Shown here one piece after another: positions 1 through 8,682 of a DNA stretch of 64,000 bases. The notes beneath the pieces are model-generated. The model saw nothing but the letters and a program-made list of their open reading frames with translations. It was not told the origin of the DNA and searched no databases. The position numbers and the translations under genes are program-made. Position 1 is the first letter of the stretch, and the number at the start of each line of letters is the position of its first letter. Location of the stretch: the NCBI GenBank assembly GCA_002339345.1, contig DDKM01000032.1, positions 62,001 through 126,000 on the forward strand, written 5' to 3'. The DNA is from Firmicutes bacterium UBA2598. GTDB taxonomy: Bacteria > Bacillota > PH28-bin88.

Positions 1-221
1 TCAGTCGTGGTACCAGCACGGCTTGGTTGGTACTATACATCCTACTGCTGGTGATCGGATTGTATCATGGCCTTTATGGCTTACGTTCGGTGCTCTTGGA
101 AGTATTCCACACTGAACGGGCGAATCGTTGGATTTCAGGTCTGGTAATACTAATCGGTGTGATCGCCTTTAGCTGGGGTGCGTACGTTACAGTATATACC
201 TTTACGATAGGGGGGCTATAG
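1..221 (+). CDS. Succinate dehydrogenase/fumarate reductase membrane anchor, C-terminal part
   Basis: The reading frame is open from the window edge (first full codon at base 3) to the stop at 219-221, so the 5' part lies outside. The visible 70 or so residues hold two hydrophobic segments. The first contains a His-Gly-Leu-Tyr-Gly-Leu-Arg stretch followed by an acidic residue, the pattern of the heme/quinone helix in SdhC/SdhD anchors. The next gene starts on the base after the stop and encodes the iron-sulfur subunit, which supports the call. The anchor would hold the catalytic subunits to the membrane and pass electrons to or from menaquinone. sdhA is not visible and must lie upstream if it is present. 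Confidence 0.75.
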   Translation, partial: SRGTSTAWLVLYILLLVIGLYHGLYGLRSVLLEVFHTERANRWISGLVILIGVIAFSWGAYVTVYTFTIGGL

Positions 222-1067
222 GTGGATACCAAAAAAGGTACTAATCATCATACCAAGACCATCACTTTTCGTGTCCAGAGGTTCGATCCCAACAGAGATG
301 CTGAGCCCCGCCTGCAGGAGTATACCTTTCCCGTGTCTCAGGGGATGACTGTACTGGATTGCTTGATTTATATTAAGGAGAAACTTGATGGCTCCTTGTC
401 CTTCAGGGCTTCCTGCCGGATGGGTATTTGCGGATCATGTGCCATGTTTGTTAACGGTTTCCCTATTTTAACATGCCATACCCAAACCTTTGAACTAAAC
501 GCCGATGTCATTGAAATTCGCTCCCTGCCCAACTATCCAATTATTAAGGACCTAATCCCTGATTTGACCATGTTATTTGAAAAACACAAGTCCATCAAAC
601 CCTATATTATCCGTACGGATATAAAGGAGATAGAAAGCCCAACTAGGGAATACCATCAATCACCACAGGAGTTGGAAGATTATCTGCAGTTCAGTTATTG
701 CCTCAAATGCGGCATCTGTCTTTCCGCCTGTCCCACCGTAGCAACGGATCGGGCCTTCATCGGCCCCCAGGCCCTTGGGCAAGCCTTCAGATATAACAAC
801 GATACGCGTGATGGCGGGACAGCGGAGCGGCTTGATGCAATAGACCATCCCCATGGAGTTTGGCGCTGTCACATGGCTGGGGCTTGTGCCGATGCCTGCC
901 CCAAAGGTGTAGATCCGGCCATGGCCGCGCAATTACTAAAACGCCAAGCAGCAGCAGCTGTATTTGGCCGGGGGAAGAAAGCTAAACCGGCAGGAGTTGC
1001 CCCTGAACCCAAGAATGTATCCAGGCGTCCCAATATACCGGACGCGCCTCCTCGTACCGTGGAGTAA
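222..1067 (+). CDS. sdhB: Succinate dehydrogenase/fumarate reductase iron-sulfur subunit
   Basis: Electron-transfer subunit linking the flavoprotein to the quinone site. It has the full cysteine set: a plant-type [2Fe-2S] site at Cys65, Cys70, Cys73 and Cys85; a [4Fe-4S] motif CxxCxxCxxxCP at Cys160-170; and the CxxxxxCxxxCP group at Cys217-227 that completes the cluster set. The GTG start directly abuts the stop of the membrane anchor. A C-terminal extension of about 40 residues rich in Ala, Pro and Lys goes beyond the usual SdhB core. Sequence alone does not separate succinate oxidation from fumarate reduction. A terminator follows, so this is the last gene of its operon. Confidence 0.93.
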   Translation: MDTKKGTNHHTKTITFRVQRFDPNRDAEPRLQEYTFPVSQGMTVLDCLIYIKEKLDGSLSFRASCRMGICGSCAMFVNGFPILTCHTQTFELNADVIEIRSLPNYPIIKDLIPDLTMLFEKHKSIKPYIIRTDIKEIESPTREYHQSPQELEDYLQFSYCLKCGICLSACPTVATDRAFIGPQALGQAFRYNNDTRDGGTAERLDAIDHPHGVWRCHMAGACADACPKGVDPAMAAQLLKRQAAAAVFGRGKKAKPAGVAPEPKNVSRRPNIPDAPPRTVE

Positions 1068-1078
1068 CAACCGGCATG

Positions 1079-1115
1079 GGCTGACCACTTAAATGGTCAG
1101 CCTTGTTAGTTTTTA
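1079..1115 (+). terminator. Terminator after the sdh/frd operon
   Basis: A nine-pair stem, GGCTGACCA with TGGTCAGCC, is followed by a T-rich run, 12 bases after the sdhB stop. Confidence 0.8.
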
Positions 1116-1138
1116 TGGTATTTAGGCACCACCTACAC

Positions 1139-1160
1139 GGCAAGGGGGATTGCCCTTTTT
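1139..1160 (+). terminator. Second, weaker terminator-like hairpin
   Basis: A five-pair stem (GGCAA with TTGCC) is followed by C and five T. It lies just downstream of the stronger terminator and may act as a backup. Confidence 0.45.
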
Positions 1161-1272
1161 GTTGGTTTTGGGCAGGATTCTCCTCCAACAGAGCGAATAA
1201 AAGTTAAGGTACGTACAAAGTTCCAAAAAACCCTGATAGTAAATGATGGTATTAGCTGAGCGGGTGAAATAA

Positions 1273-2244
1273 TTGATTGGCTTAGAGTGTTTTTCCGAAA
1301 TTAAGAAGGATTTGGAGCAAGTGGAACAGGAATTGTATCGGTTCGTTCAAGTTGAAAACCCGGTACTTGCCGAAAGTTCGGCCCACCTGTTGCGCGCCGG
1401 AGGTAAACGGTTACGCCCTGCTTTTGCCCTACTGGCCGGTAAAACCCATTTTAACTATAATTTAAGCAGTTTAATGCCTCTGGCTGTGGCTTTGGAAATG
1501 ATTCACATGGCCACATTAGTACATGATGATGTCATTGATGTCTCAACTACCAGAAGGGGTATTCCTACCGTCAGAGCAAAGTGGGGGGATCGGGTTTCCT
1601 TACACACCGGATATTACCTATTTGCAAAATCCTTAATCTTAATTTCTGGCTATGACAATCGAAGGATATCGGAGATTCTTGCAGAAGTCAGTGTACAAAT
1701 GTGCCAGGGGGAAATACAACAAATAGCTACGGCCTTTGACGTATCACAAAACACAAAGGACTATTTTTACCGCATTAGGCGTAAAACCGCACTGCTAATA
1801 GCCGCCAGTTGCCAGCTAGGTGCCATAGTGGTAGGTGCACCACCAGCATGGGAGCGAGCGCTAACCAGCTATGGTTATAACCTGGGAATGGCATTTCAGA
1901 TCACCGATGATATCCTGGATTTGATTGCGGATGCAGCCGAGTTGGGCAAACCCATTGGGGGGGACTTACGCCAGGGTATTATTACCCTTCCGATAATTTA
2001 TGCCATGAAGAACAGTTCCCGTGCTCAAGAATTGCAGACAATGGTGGCCATGAGACCAAAAAGCGATGCTGATATTGCCAATGCCATTGATATTATTAAG
2101 GAAAGCGGGGCCATTGATTATGCGGCAAGAGTGGCTGAAGCATATGTAAATAAAGCAAAGAAAGCCCTTTCCGGTTTACCCGCCAATCCAGCGAGGCATA
2201 GTATGCAGTTAATCGCTGAATTCATAAAGGTAAGAAACCACTGA
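1273..2244 (+). CDS. hepT: Trans-polyprenyl diphosphate synthase (heptaprenyl diphosphate synthase component II type)
   Basis: Chain-elongating prenyl transferase, most likely making the side chain of menaquinone. Both aspartate-rich motifs are present: DDVID after LVHDD in the first third, and DDILD after FQITDD. The GGKRLRP substrate-binding motif lies near residue 48. The length of 323 residues is normal for HepT/IspB-like enzymes. The TTG start at 1273 is preceded by a GGGTGA ribosome binding site. A separate component I (HepS) is not seen in the window. Product chain length cannot be read from the sequence. The neighbouring sdh and cytochrome genes fit a quinone-linked respiratory context. 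Confidence 0.9.
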   Translation: MIGLECFSEIKKDLEQVEQELYRFVQVENPVLAESSAHLLRAGGKRLRPAFALLAGKTHFNYNLSSLMPLAVALEMIHMATLVHDDVIDVSTTRRGIPTVRAKWGDRVSLHTGYYLFAKSLILISGYDNRRISEILAEVSVQMCQGEIQQIATAFDVSQNTKDYFYRIRRKTALLIAASCQLGAIVVGAPPAWERALTSYGYNLGMAFQITDDILDLIADAAELGKPIGGDLRQGIITLPIIYAMKNSSRAQELQTMVAMRPKSDADIANAIDIIKESGAIDYAARVAEAYVNKAKKALSGLPANPARHSMQLIAEFIKVRNH

Positions 2245-2280
2245 GACAAAATGCCTGTCCGGAAAGGGGGTGAACAACAA

Positions 2281-3036
2281 GTGAGAAAGTCTAGAATTGG
2301 GCTGCTCTTTTTAATTGTACTAGCCATTCTGGTTCTGGCGGGATGTGCTAGCGGTAAAAAGGTTGATACTGACAAAAGTCTTCCAGAACATGTTCAACCA
2401 GTCGCGAGGGATCTTAAGTTTGTCAGTTCCGATCAGATGGCTGGTGGTTGTGCCAGTTGCCATATGGGTCCACTCAGCCTGTCCAGCATGTTACAAAAGA
2501 TGAACCATCCGCCAATGCCGATGGACTCAGTCAGTCAATGCTTAAGCTGCCATGGCAACGACAAACCATTCCCCTTTAAAAACATGCTACACAAAGCCCA
2601 TAAGATTGGAACTCCCAGCGCTGTAGTTACAAGTTGTGTTGCTTGCCATACCATGGGTATTGATGGGGTTTTTGGTGTGAAAGGAATGCTTGCAGATGGG
2701 TTCCAGGAGTTGACCATCAAGGCAACTACGGTGGATGATGCACCGGATGGGTGTAATAGTTGTCATCAAACTTATGCCGGTGGAAAAGATTATTCTCTCA
2801 AAGCTGAGACAACAAAAATGAATGCAGCCTCAGGTCATCCTGTCGTGCCGGCCGCCGATGCCAAACAATGCCTGACATGCCATAAGCCGGGAGGCAACCT
2901 GCCCCTTAGCAGAGGTCTGCACTTGGCTCATTTGGTGGGTGAACAGAATTATTTCGTTACCACCTATGGAGCCAGTTGCCTGCAATGCCATGTGGCAGAC
3001 GATAAGGGGTCCATTTCCGTCAAAGGGCTCAGGTAG
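2281..3036 (+). CDS. Hexaheme c-type cytochrome lipoprotein
   Basis: Predicted exported multiheme electron carrier. An N-terminal hydrophobic segment ends in a lipobox (LAGC), so the mature protein should be lipid-anchored outside the membrane. Six CxxCH heme-attachment motifs follow (CASCH, CLSCH, CVACH, CNSCH, CLTCH, CLQCH), with extra His residues that could serve as distal ligands. An ATG at 2251 is in frame, but the GTG at 2281 is chosen because GGAAAGGGGGTG sits just upstream and the signal peptide then starts correctly. It starts 36 bases after hepT and may be co-transcribed with it. The family resembles cytochrome c3/c7-like proteins; redox partners are unknown. Confidence 0.85.
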   Translation: MRKSRIGLLFLIVLAILVLAGCASGKKVDTDKSLPEHVQPVARDLKFVSSDQMAGGCASCHMGPLSLSSMLQKMNHPPMPMDSVSQCLSCHGNDKPFPFKNMLHKAHKIGTPSAVVTSCVACHTMGIDGVFGVKGMLADGFQELTIKATTVDDAPDGCNSCHQTYAGGKDYSLKAETTKMNAASGHPVVPAADAKQCLTCHKPGGNLPLSRGLHLAHLVGEQNYFVTTYGASCLQCHVADDKGSISVKGLR

Positions 3037-3158
3037 GATCAACAGTTGCGGGAGAGGCATCTGTCAATGGTGCCTCTCTTGCCTTGTCTTTTATGGCATT
3101 AATTCCACTAATAGGTTGGCCCGATTAACAGGATTTGACCATTATTTCACGAAGAAAA

Positions 3159-3188
3159 TGTACAGAATTTCTTCGGAAATGGTATAAT
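3159..3188 (+). promoter_or_regulatory. Probable sigma-A promoter of the tetrapyrrole operon
   Basis: A perfect -10 box TATAAT (3183-3188) is paired with a poor -35 (TGTACA, 3159-3164) across 18 bases. Transcription would begin near 3195, which excludes the ATG at 3191 as a start for the first gene. Confidence 0.5.
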
Positions 3189-3220
3189 AAATGCAATTTG
3201 AAGCTGGGAGAGGGCTTCCA

Positions 3221-3853
3221 TTGGTCACACCATATCCTATTAGTTTAAGACTGGCAGGACAACAATGCCTGGTGATTGGTGGGGGCCGGGTTGCTGAACG
3301 CAAAATCCGCACCTTGCTTGAGCATGGAGGCTTGGTCAACGTGATCAGCCCCCGCCTTACCGATGCCCTTTTTCAAATGAAGCAACAGGGGCAGATCAGA
3401 CATGTGGCAAATTATTACCATCGGGAATTTTTGCATGGAGTATTTCTGGTCATCTGTGCATCAGATAGTGATAAGGTGAACCATGAAGTCGCCAATGATT
3501 GTTTTGCCATGGGAATCTTGGTCAATGTGGTGGATGACCCGGATTATTGTAGTTTCTTCGTCCCTTCGTCCTTTCGCCGGGGTGATTTGACCATCAGTAT
3601 TTCGACCGGTGGAAAAAGCCCCATGCTGGCACAACGTTTACGGCAGCAACTGGAGCAACACTTTGGACCGGAGTATGGTGAACTGGTAAGGATAATGGGA
3701 GACCTTAGGCAGATGGTTCGCCAAAGGGTCAAGGATTCCAAAAAGCGACGGCTGATCTATGCTTGTCTTCTGGACAGCGACATACTTGATCTGCTGCGCA
3801 ATGGACAAATAGATCTGGTAAAGGAGCGGATTGAGCAGTGTATGTACTGGTAG
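3221..3853 (+). CDS. Precorrin-2 dehydrogenase / sirohydrochlorin ferrochelatase (CysG N-terminal / Met8 type)
   Basis: NAD-dependent oxidation of precorrin-2 to sirohydrochlorin, possibly with iron insertion, giving siroheme. A Rossmann GGGRVAERK motif lies near the N-terminus, and the PSSFRRGDLTISISTGGKSPMLA segment typical of the SirC/Met8 family (conserved core only, about residues 120-140) is present. The TTG at 3221 is chosen because GGGAGAGG lies seven bases upstream and the predicted transcript begins after the ATG at 3191. It is the first gene of the operon and its end overlaps hemA by 16 bases. Together with the CobA domain encoded downstream it supplies siroheme, which fits the siroheme-dependent radical SAM step in the same operon. 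Confidence 0.88.
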   Translation: MVTPYPISLRLAGQQCLVIGGGRVAERKIRTLLEHGGLVNVISPRLTDALFQMKQQGQIRHVANYYHREFLHGVFLVICASDSDKVNHEVANDCFAMGILVNVVDDPDYCSFFVPSSFRRGDLTISISTGGKSPMLAQRLRQQLEQHFGPEYGELVRIMGDLRQMVRQRVKDSKKRRLIYACLLDSDILDLLRNGQIDLVKERIEQCMYW

Positions 3854-5148
3854 TTGGGCTTAACCACCGGACAGCACCAGTTGAAATTCGGGAGGTTTTG
3901 GCCTTTTCCAGGCAGGAACTGCCGACTGCCTTATTAAAAATAAAAGGAAAACCGCATATCGGCGGCTGCACAATTTTATCAACGTGTAATAGAACGGAAG
4001 TCTACGCTGCTGTAACCGATGTGGAAGCAGGACTAGCCGCTGTTCGTGATTTTTTAGCGAAGAAATGTAACAAGCCACAGCACATCATCGGGGACTACCT
4101 TTACACGCGTACCCTTTACGATGCTGTGCGGCATTTGTTCCGGGTATCCTCCGGCCTTGATTCTATGATTTTGGGCGAAACCCAGATTCTGGGGCAAGTT
4201 CGAGAGGCCTACCAAATTGCCCTGGAGTGCGGAGCGACAAATGGAGTGTTGAACACACTCTTTAAACAATCCATCACAGTTGGTAAAAAAGTCAGAACCG
4301 AAACATTAATTGATCAAAACCCCGTTTCCATAAGCTATACCGCGGTTGAGCTAGCCAAACAGTCTTTTGGGGAATTGCAGGGCCGGCAAGTACTCGTGGT
4401 CGGAGCAGGCAAAATGAGTGAACTGACACTTAAACACCTTGTAGCTAGTGGGGTAGGTAAGATTGTAGTAGCTAACCGCTCTCTGCCAAGGGCGGAACAA
4501 CTAGCAACGGTTTGTGGCGGTATAGCCATCCCCTTTACCCAAATCGACAATTATTTGGCCGACACAGACATCCTGATTAGCTGTACCGCAGCCTCTGAAT
4601 ATGTAATTTCATATGATATGGTGCAGGCGGTTTGGCGGAAGAGAGGTGACCGGCCCATATTTATGATAGACATTGCTGTACCGAGGGATATCGATCCGGC
4701 GGTTGGTAAAATTGAAGGGGTTATTCTATATGATATCGATGATCTTCAACATGTAGTAGAACAGAATCTGGCAGAAAGGCAACGTGCCGCCTCCCAGGCA
4801 GAGGAGATTATTGAAAAGGAAATCGTTGAATTCTTTCAGTGGTTGGGGTCATTGTTCGCCGTTCCGACTATTATGGCTCTAAAAGCCAAGGCTGAGACCA
4901 TTAAACAAACGGAATTGGAAAAGGCCATGGGTAAACTGTCTAGCCTCAACGACCGAGAAAAAAAGGTGGTGACCAGTTTGGCCAGCTCCATAGTTAACCA
5001 GCTCATGCACATTCCCATTGTTAATCTAAAAAAATATGCATCTACCCATCAGGGACACCTTTATGCCGAAATCCTTCAGAATTTATTTGATCTGGAAATA
5101 TCAGGTCAACAGGCGCGTTTAATGCAAAACATTAATGACGGGAGATGA
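3838..5148 (+). CDS. hemA: Glutamyl-tRNA reductase
   Basis: Reduces glutamyl-tRNA(Glu) to glutamate-1-semialdehyde, the committed step of the C5 route to 5-aminolevulinate. The catalytic cysteine lies in STCNRTEVYA near residue 50. A NADPH-binding GAGKMSELT motif lies near residue 190, and the C-terminal helical dimerization region is complete. The length of 436 residues is standard. The GTG start at 3838 overlaps the previous gene, with AAGGAGCGG as ribosome binding site, suggesting translational coupling. The partner enzyme HemL is the last gene of the operon. Confidence 0.96.
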   Translation: MYVLVVGLNHRTAPVEIREVLAFSRQELPTALLKIKGKPHIGGCTILSTCNRTEVYAAVTDVEAGLAAVRDFLAKKCNKPQHIIGDYLYTRTLYDAVRHLFRVSSGLDSMILGETQILGQVREAYQIALECGATNGVLNTLFKQSITVGKKVRTETLIDQNPVSISYTAVELAKQSFGELQGRQVLVVGAGKMSELTLKHLVASGVGKIVVANRSLPRAEQLATVCGGIAIPFTQIDNYLADTDILISCTAASEYVISYDMVQAVWRKRGDRPIFMIDIAVPRDIDPAVGKIEGVILYDIDDLQHVVEQNLAERQRAASQAEEIIEKEIVEFFQWLGSLFAVPTIMALKAKAETIKQTELEKAMGKLSSLNDREKKVVTSLASSIVNQLMHIPIVNLKKYASTHQGHLYAEILQNLFDLEISGQQARLMQNINDGR

Positions 5149-5151
5149 GCC

Positions 5152-6090
5152 ATGGAAATGGAAGTTGTTATATGTACCAGGGACAGTGCCTTGGCCATGT
5201 GGCAGGCCAATTGGGTGCTGGATAAACTGCGGGCCCGTTTCCCCAAAAACGCCTTTCGCCTAATGCCTGTGAAGACTAAAGGAGACAAAATCCTGGATGT
5301 AGCCCTCGCCAAGATTGGTGATAAGGGTCTCTTTACCAAAGAACTTGAGGTTGCCTTGCTTGAAGGACAAGCCCATGTGGCTGTCCATAGCATGAAAGAC
5401 CTGCCTACCAAACTTCCCCAAGGACTTTGCATCGGGGCAATTTGCCAGCGGGAAGACCCCATGGACGTGATCATTTCACCAAAGGGATGGACTTTGCAAG
5501 ACCTGCCTCACGGCGCTAGGGTTGGAACCAGCAGTTTACGTCGAAGGGCACAATTACTACACTACCGACCAGATCTCAACCTATTAGATCTACGCGGCAA
5601 CTTGCATACCCGCATGGTTAAACTGGATCGCGGTGATTACGATGCTATCATTCTTGCCCGGGCAGGGGTTGTCAGGTTAGGCATGACCGAGCGGATTACA
5701 GGAATTATTCCCTACGCTGTTTGCCTGCCAGCCGTTGGACAAGGCTCCATAGGAATAGAAATTCGGAATGATGACCACCAAACAGCATCCCTTGTCAAGG
5801 TCCTGAATGACCCTAAAGCTGAACAATCCATCCGGGCCGAAAGGGCATTTTTGCGCGAACTGGAAGGAGGTTGTCAGGTCCCCATTGGAGCCCTTGGTTC
5901 TGTGGAAAAGGACGGTCTTATTCTGGAGGGAATGGTGGCTAATCTTGAGGGTACCACTATTATAAGGGAGAAAATGGTCGGTATGATAGGTGAACCGGAA
6001 ATCTTGGGTCAAAGGTTGGCGAAACGCCTGATTGAGTTGGGGGCAACGGACATTTTGTCCAAAATTAGACGGGAGTTTGAGCAATGCTGA
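5152..6090 (+). CDS. hemC: Hydroxymethylbilane synthase (porphobilinogen deaminase)
   Basis: Joins four porphobilinogen units into hydroxymethylbilane. The dipyrromethane cofactor cysteine is in ELEGGCQVPIGA near residue 243. The Arg-rich substrate-binding segment GTSSLRRRAQL is present. It starts three bases after the hemA stop and overlaps the next gene by seven bases, as expected in one operon. The length of 312 residues is normal. Confidence 0.96.
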   Translation: MEMEVVICTRDSALAMWQANWVLDKLRARFPKNAFRLMPVKTKGDKILDVALAKIGDKGLFTKELEVALLEGQAHVAVHSMKDLPTKLPQGLCIGAICQREDPMDVIISPKGWTLQDLPHGARVGTSSLRRRAQLLHYRPDLNLLDLRGNLHTRMVKLDRGDYDAIILARAGVVRLGMTERITGIIPYAVCLPAVGQGSIGIEIRNDDHQTASLVKVLNDPKAEQSIRAERAFLRELEGGCQVPIGALGSVEKDGLILEGMVANLEGTTIIREKMVGMIGEPEILGQRLAKRLIELGATDILSKIRREFEQC

Positions 6091-7670
6091 AACAGTATTT
6101 AAAAGGACCTATGGTTTATCTGGTTGGAGCGGGACCCGGTGATCCCCGTCTGCTAACCATTAAGGGAAGAGACTGTCTTGGCCAAGCGGATGTAATTATC
6201 TATGATCGCCTGATCAACCGGCGGTTATTGTCCTATGCCAAAGCCGATGCTAAACTGATTTTTGCTGGTAAATCTCCGGAGCGGCATGTTTTAAATCAGT
6301 CAGAAATTAACCAGGTCATGTTGCAGGAGGCTTTGGCCGGAAATATTGTTGTCAGGTTAAAGGGCGGAGACCCCTTTGTTTTTGGCAGGGGGGGAGAAGA
6401 GGCGGAAGTGCTTGCGAAACATGGCATACCCTTTGAGGTGGTCCCGGGGATCACATCTGCCATCGGAGTACCGGCCTATGCCGGAATACCCGTCACCCAT
6501 AGGGGCCATAATTCAAGCTTAGCCATCATCACCGGCAACGAGGACCCTGACAAGGAAGAAACAGCTTTAGCCTGGGATAAAATATCCACGGGGGCAGGAA
6601 CCCTTGTGTTCTTAATGGGCATGGCCAACCTTCCCGGAATCGTCAAAAATCTCATTCAACATGGCCGGTGTCCCACTACTCCGGTGGCGGTTATTCGCTG
6701 GGGTACCAGGCCAGAACAAAGGACAGTTACGGGTAACTTAGCAGACATTGCTAACAAAGTCAAGGTAGCCCAAATAGGACATCCTGCTATAATTGTAGTC
6801 GGTGAAGTTGTAAACCTCCGCGAAAGCTTGGTCTGGTATGAAAAAAAGCCCCTTTTTGGTAAAAGGGTGTTGGTGACCCGCTCGCGGGAACAAGCTGGTG
6901 ATCTGTCGGCAATAATTGAAAACCTTGGCGGAGAACCATGGGAATTTCCGGTCATCGAAATAGCACCTCCTTTAGATTTTACCCCTTTGGATGCTGCCTT
7001 GGGACGCCTGGATAAGTATGACTGGATTGTTTTTACGAGTATCAACGGCGTTCGTTCCTTTTTTGACCGTATGCGTCAACTCAGGGTGGATATACGCCAA
7101 TTAGCCGGCTGCCGGTTGGCTGCCATTGGTCCGAAAACAAAGTCGGCAATCGAAAACTATGGCCTTATGGTTGAACATGTACCGGATGAATATGTAGCAG
7201 AGGCTGTCATAGAATTTTTTCGCCAACAAAACGTGCAGGGACAACGGTTTTTATTGCCGAGGGCTGATATTGCGCGTAAGCTGCTAGTTACAGAATTGGC
7301 TGCCATGGGTGCCCATGTGGACGCCGTGGACGTCTACCGTACTATTAAAGGTAGCGCTGATACCGCATTATTAAAGGAATTGTTCCAAAGGGGGGCAATT
7401 CACGCAGTTACCCTTACTTCTTCCTCAACGGCAAAAAATCTTGTTGAGATGTTGGGTAAGGAAAACCTGTTTTCCTTGCTAAACGGAGTAGCAGTGGCCT
7501 GCATAGGTCCGATTACTGCCCAAACGGCAAGGGAGCTGGGCCTGCCTGTACATGTGGTAGCTAAAGAATATACCATAGAAGGGTTAATGGAGGCACTACT
7601 CATCCATTTCGGGAGTAAGGACTGCATTGGTTATGGGGAAGGTGTAAAAGGCTTTGGGGGAGGTGGTTGA
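6084..7670 (+). CDS. cobA-hemD: Uroporphyrinogen-III C-methyltransferase / uroporphyrinogen-III synthase fusion
   Basis: Bifunctional branch-point protein. Residues 1 to about 250 are a SUMT methyltransferase with the [12 protein letters not shown] and [13 protein letters not shown] motifs of SAM-dependent precorrin-2 synthesis. Residues from about 255 to 510 match HemD, which closes hydroxymethylbilane to uroporphyrinogen III. The fusion is common in anaerobic Bacillota that make heme through siroheme. The start overlaps hemC by seven bases. A glycine-rich tail ends the protein. Fusing the two activities should channel uroporphyrinogen III toward siroheme. Confidence 0.95.
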   Translation: MLKQYLKGPMVYLVGAGPGDPRLLTIKGRDCLGQADVIIYDRLINRRLLSYAKADAKLIFAGKSPERHVLNQSEINQVMLQEALAGNIVVRLKGGDPFVFGRGGEEAEVLAKHGIPFEVVPGITSAIGVPAYAGIPVTHRGHNSSLAIITGNEDPDKEETALAWDKISTGAGTLVFLMGMANLPGIVKNLIQHGRCPTTPVAVIRWGTRPEQRTVTGNLADIANKVKVAQIGHPAIIVVGEVVNLRESLVWYEKKPLFGKRVLVTRSREQAGDLSAIIENLGGEPWEFPVIEIAPPLDFTPLDAALGRLDKYDWIVFTSINGVRSFFDRMRQLRVDIRQLAGCRLAAIGPKTKSAIENYGLMVEHVPDEYVAEAVIEFFRQQNVQGQRFLLPRADIARKLLVTELAAMGAHVDAVDVYRTIKGSADTALLKELFQRGAIHAVTLTSSSTAKNLVEMLGKENLFSLLNGVAVACIGPITAQTARELGLPVHVVAKEYTIEGLMEALLIHFGSKDCIGYGEGVKGFGGGG

Positions 7671-7672
7671 CC

Positions 7673-8647
7673 GTGACATTTCCCGTAGTAAGGCACCGAC
7701 GATTGAGGAGTAATGAAACGCTAAGGCGAATGGTGCGTGAAACCAATCTAACAGTGTCTGATTTTATTTATCCCCTTTTTGTCATGGAAGGCAGGGAAAT
7801 TCGCAACCCGGTTCCATCTATGCCTGGCGTATATCAGATGTCTATTGACCAGGTAGTCCAGGAAACTAAAGTAGTATTTGAACTGGGCATTCCCGCCGTA
7901 ATTCTGTTTGGCATACCTGAACACAAAGACGACATCGGCTCAGGGGCCTTTGATCCCGAAGGTATAGTCCAAAAGGCTATTAAGGCCATTAAGGATTGCT
8001 GCCCAGAATTAGTTGTTGTAACCGATGTCTGCCTGTGTGAATACACAAGCCATGGGCATTGCGGGATCATTGACGGGGGAACAATCCTCAATGATCCGAC
8101 CTTGGAGTTTTTATCCCGGACCGCCTTGTCCCATGTACAGGCGGGTGCGGATATTGTGGCCCCGTCCGACATGATGGATGGACGGGTAATGGCCATCAGG
8201 CAAAAATTGGACGCCCATGGATATTCCAATACCCCTATTCTTTCCTATGCCGCCAAATATGCCTCGGCGTTTTATGGCCCATTTCGGGACGCAGCAGGTT
8301 CAACCCCGCAATTCGGCGATCGGCGTAGCCACCAAATGGATCCGGGCAATGCCCTCGAGGCACTTCGAGAGGTAGAACAGGATTTGGCGGAAGGTGTCGA
8401 TATGGTGATGGTAAAACCAGCGTTAGCGTACCTGGACATCATTCGACGTGTAAAGGAAAACTTTAATGTCCCGGTTGCAGCCTATAATGTTAGTGGAGAA
8501 TATGCCATGGTTAAGGCCGCTGCTGCTAATGGATGGGTTGAAGAGGATAGGGTGGTAATGGAGATTCTCACTTCCATCAAACGCGCCGGCGCAGACTTGA
8601 TTATTTCGTATCATGCCAAGGATGTGGCCCGTTGGCTCCAAAGCTAA
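7673..8647 (+). CDS. hemB: Delta-aminolevulinic acid dehydratase (porphobilinogen synthase)
   Basis: Condenses two 5-aminolevulinate molecules to porphobilinogen. It carries the cysteine cluster of the zinc-dependent class ([14 protein letters not shown]), and the two Schiff-base lysines are in YAAKYAS and MVKPAL. The TTG at 7667 lies directly against the ribosome binding site, so the GTG at 7673, spaced six bases from GGGGGAGGTGG, is preferred. The start sits at the stop of cobA-hemD. About 324 residues, a typical length. Confidence 0.95.
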   Translation: MTFPVVRHRRLRSNETLRRMVRETNLTVSDFIYPLFVMEGREIRNPVPSMPGVYQMSIDQVVQETKVVFELGIPAVILFGIPEHKDDIGSGAFDPEGIVQKAIKAIKDCCPELVVVTDVCLCEYTSHGHCGIIDGGTILNDPTLEFLSRTALSHVQAGADIVAPSDMMDGRVMAIRQKLDAHGYSNTPILSYAAKYASAFYGPFRDAAGSTPQFGDRRSHQMDPGNALEALREVEQDLAEGVDMVMVKPALAYLDIIRRVKENFNVPVAAYNVSGEYAMVKAAAANGWVEEDRVVMEILTSIKRAGADLIISYHAKDVARWLQS

Positions 8648-8682
8648 GAACATTAATCAGCTATATTTAAAGAAGGGATGTG

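Noticed and set aside
3191..3220. ATG 3191 as start of the precorrin-2 dehydrogenase gene
   Set aside because: It lies three bases after a TATAAT box and has no ribosome binding site; TTG 3221 follows GGGAGAGG.
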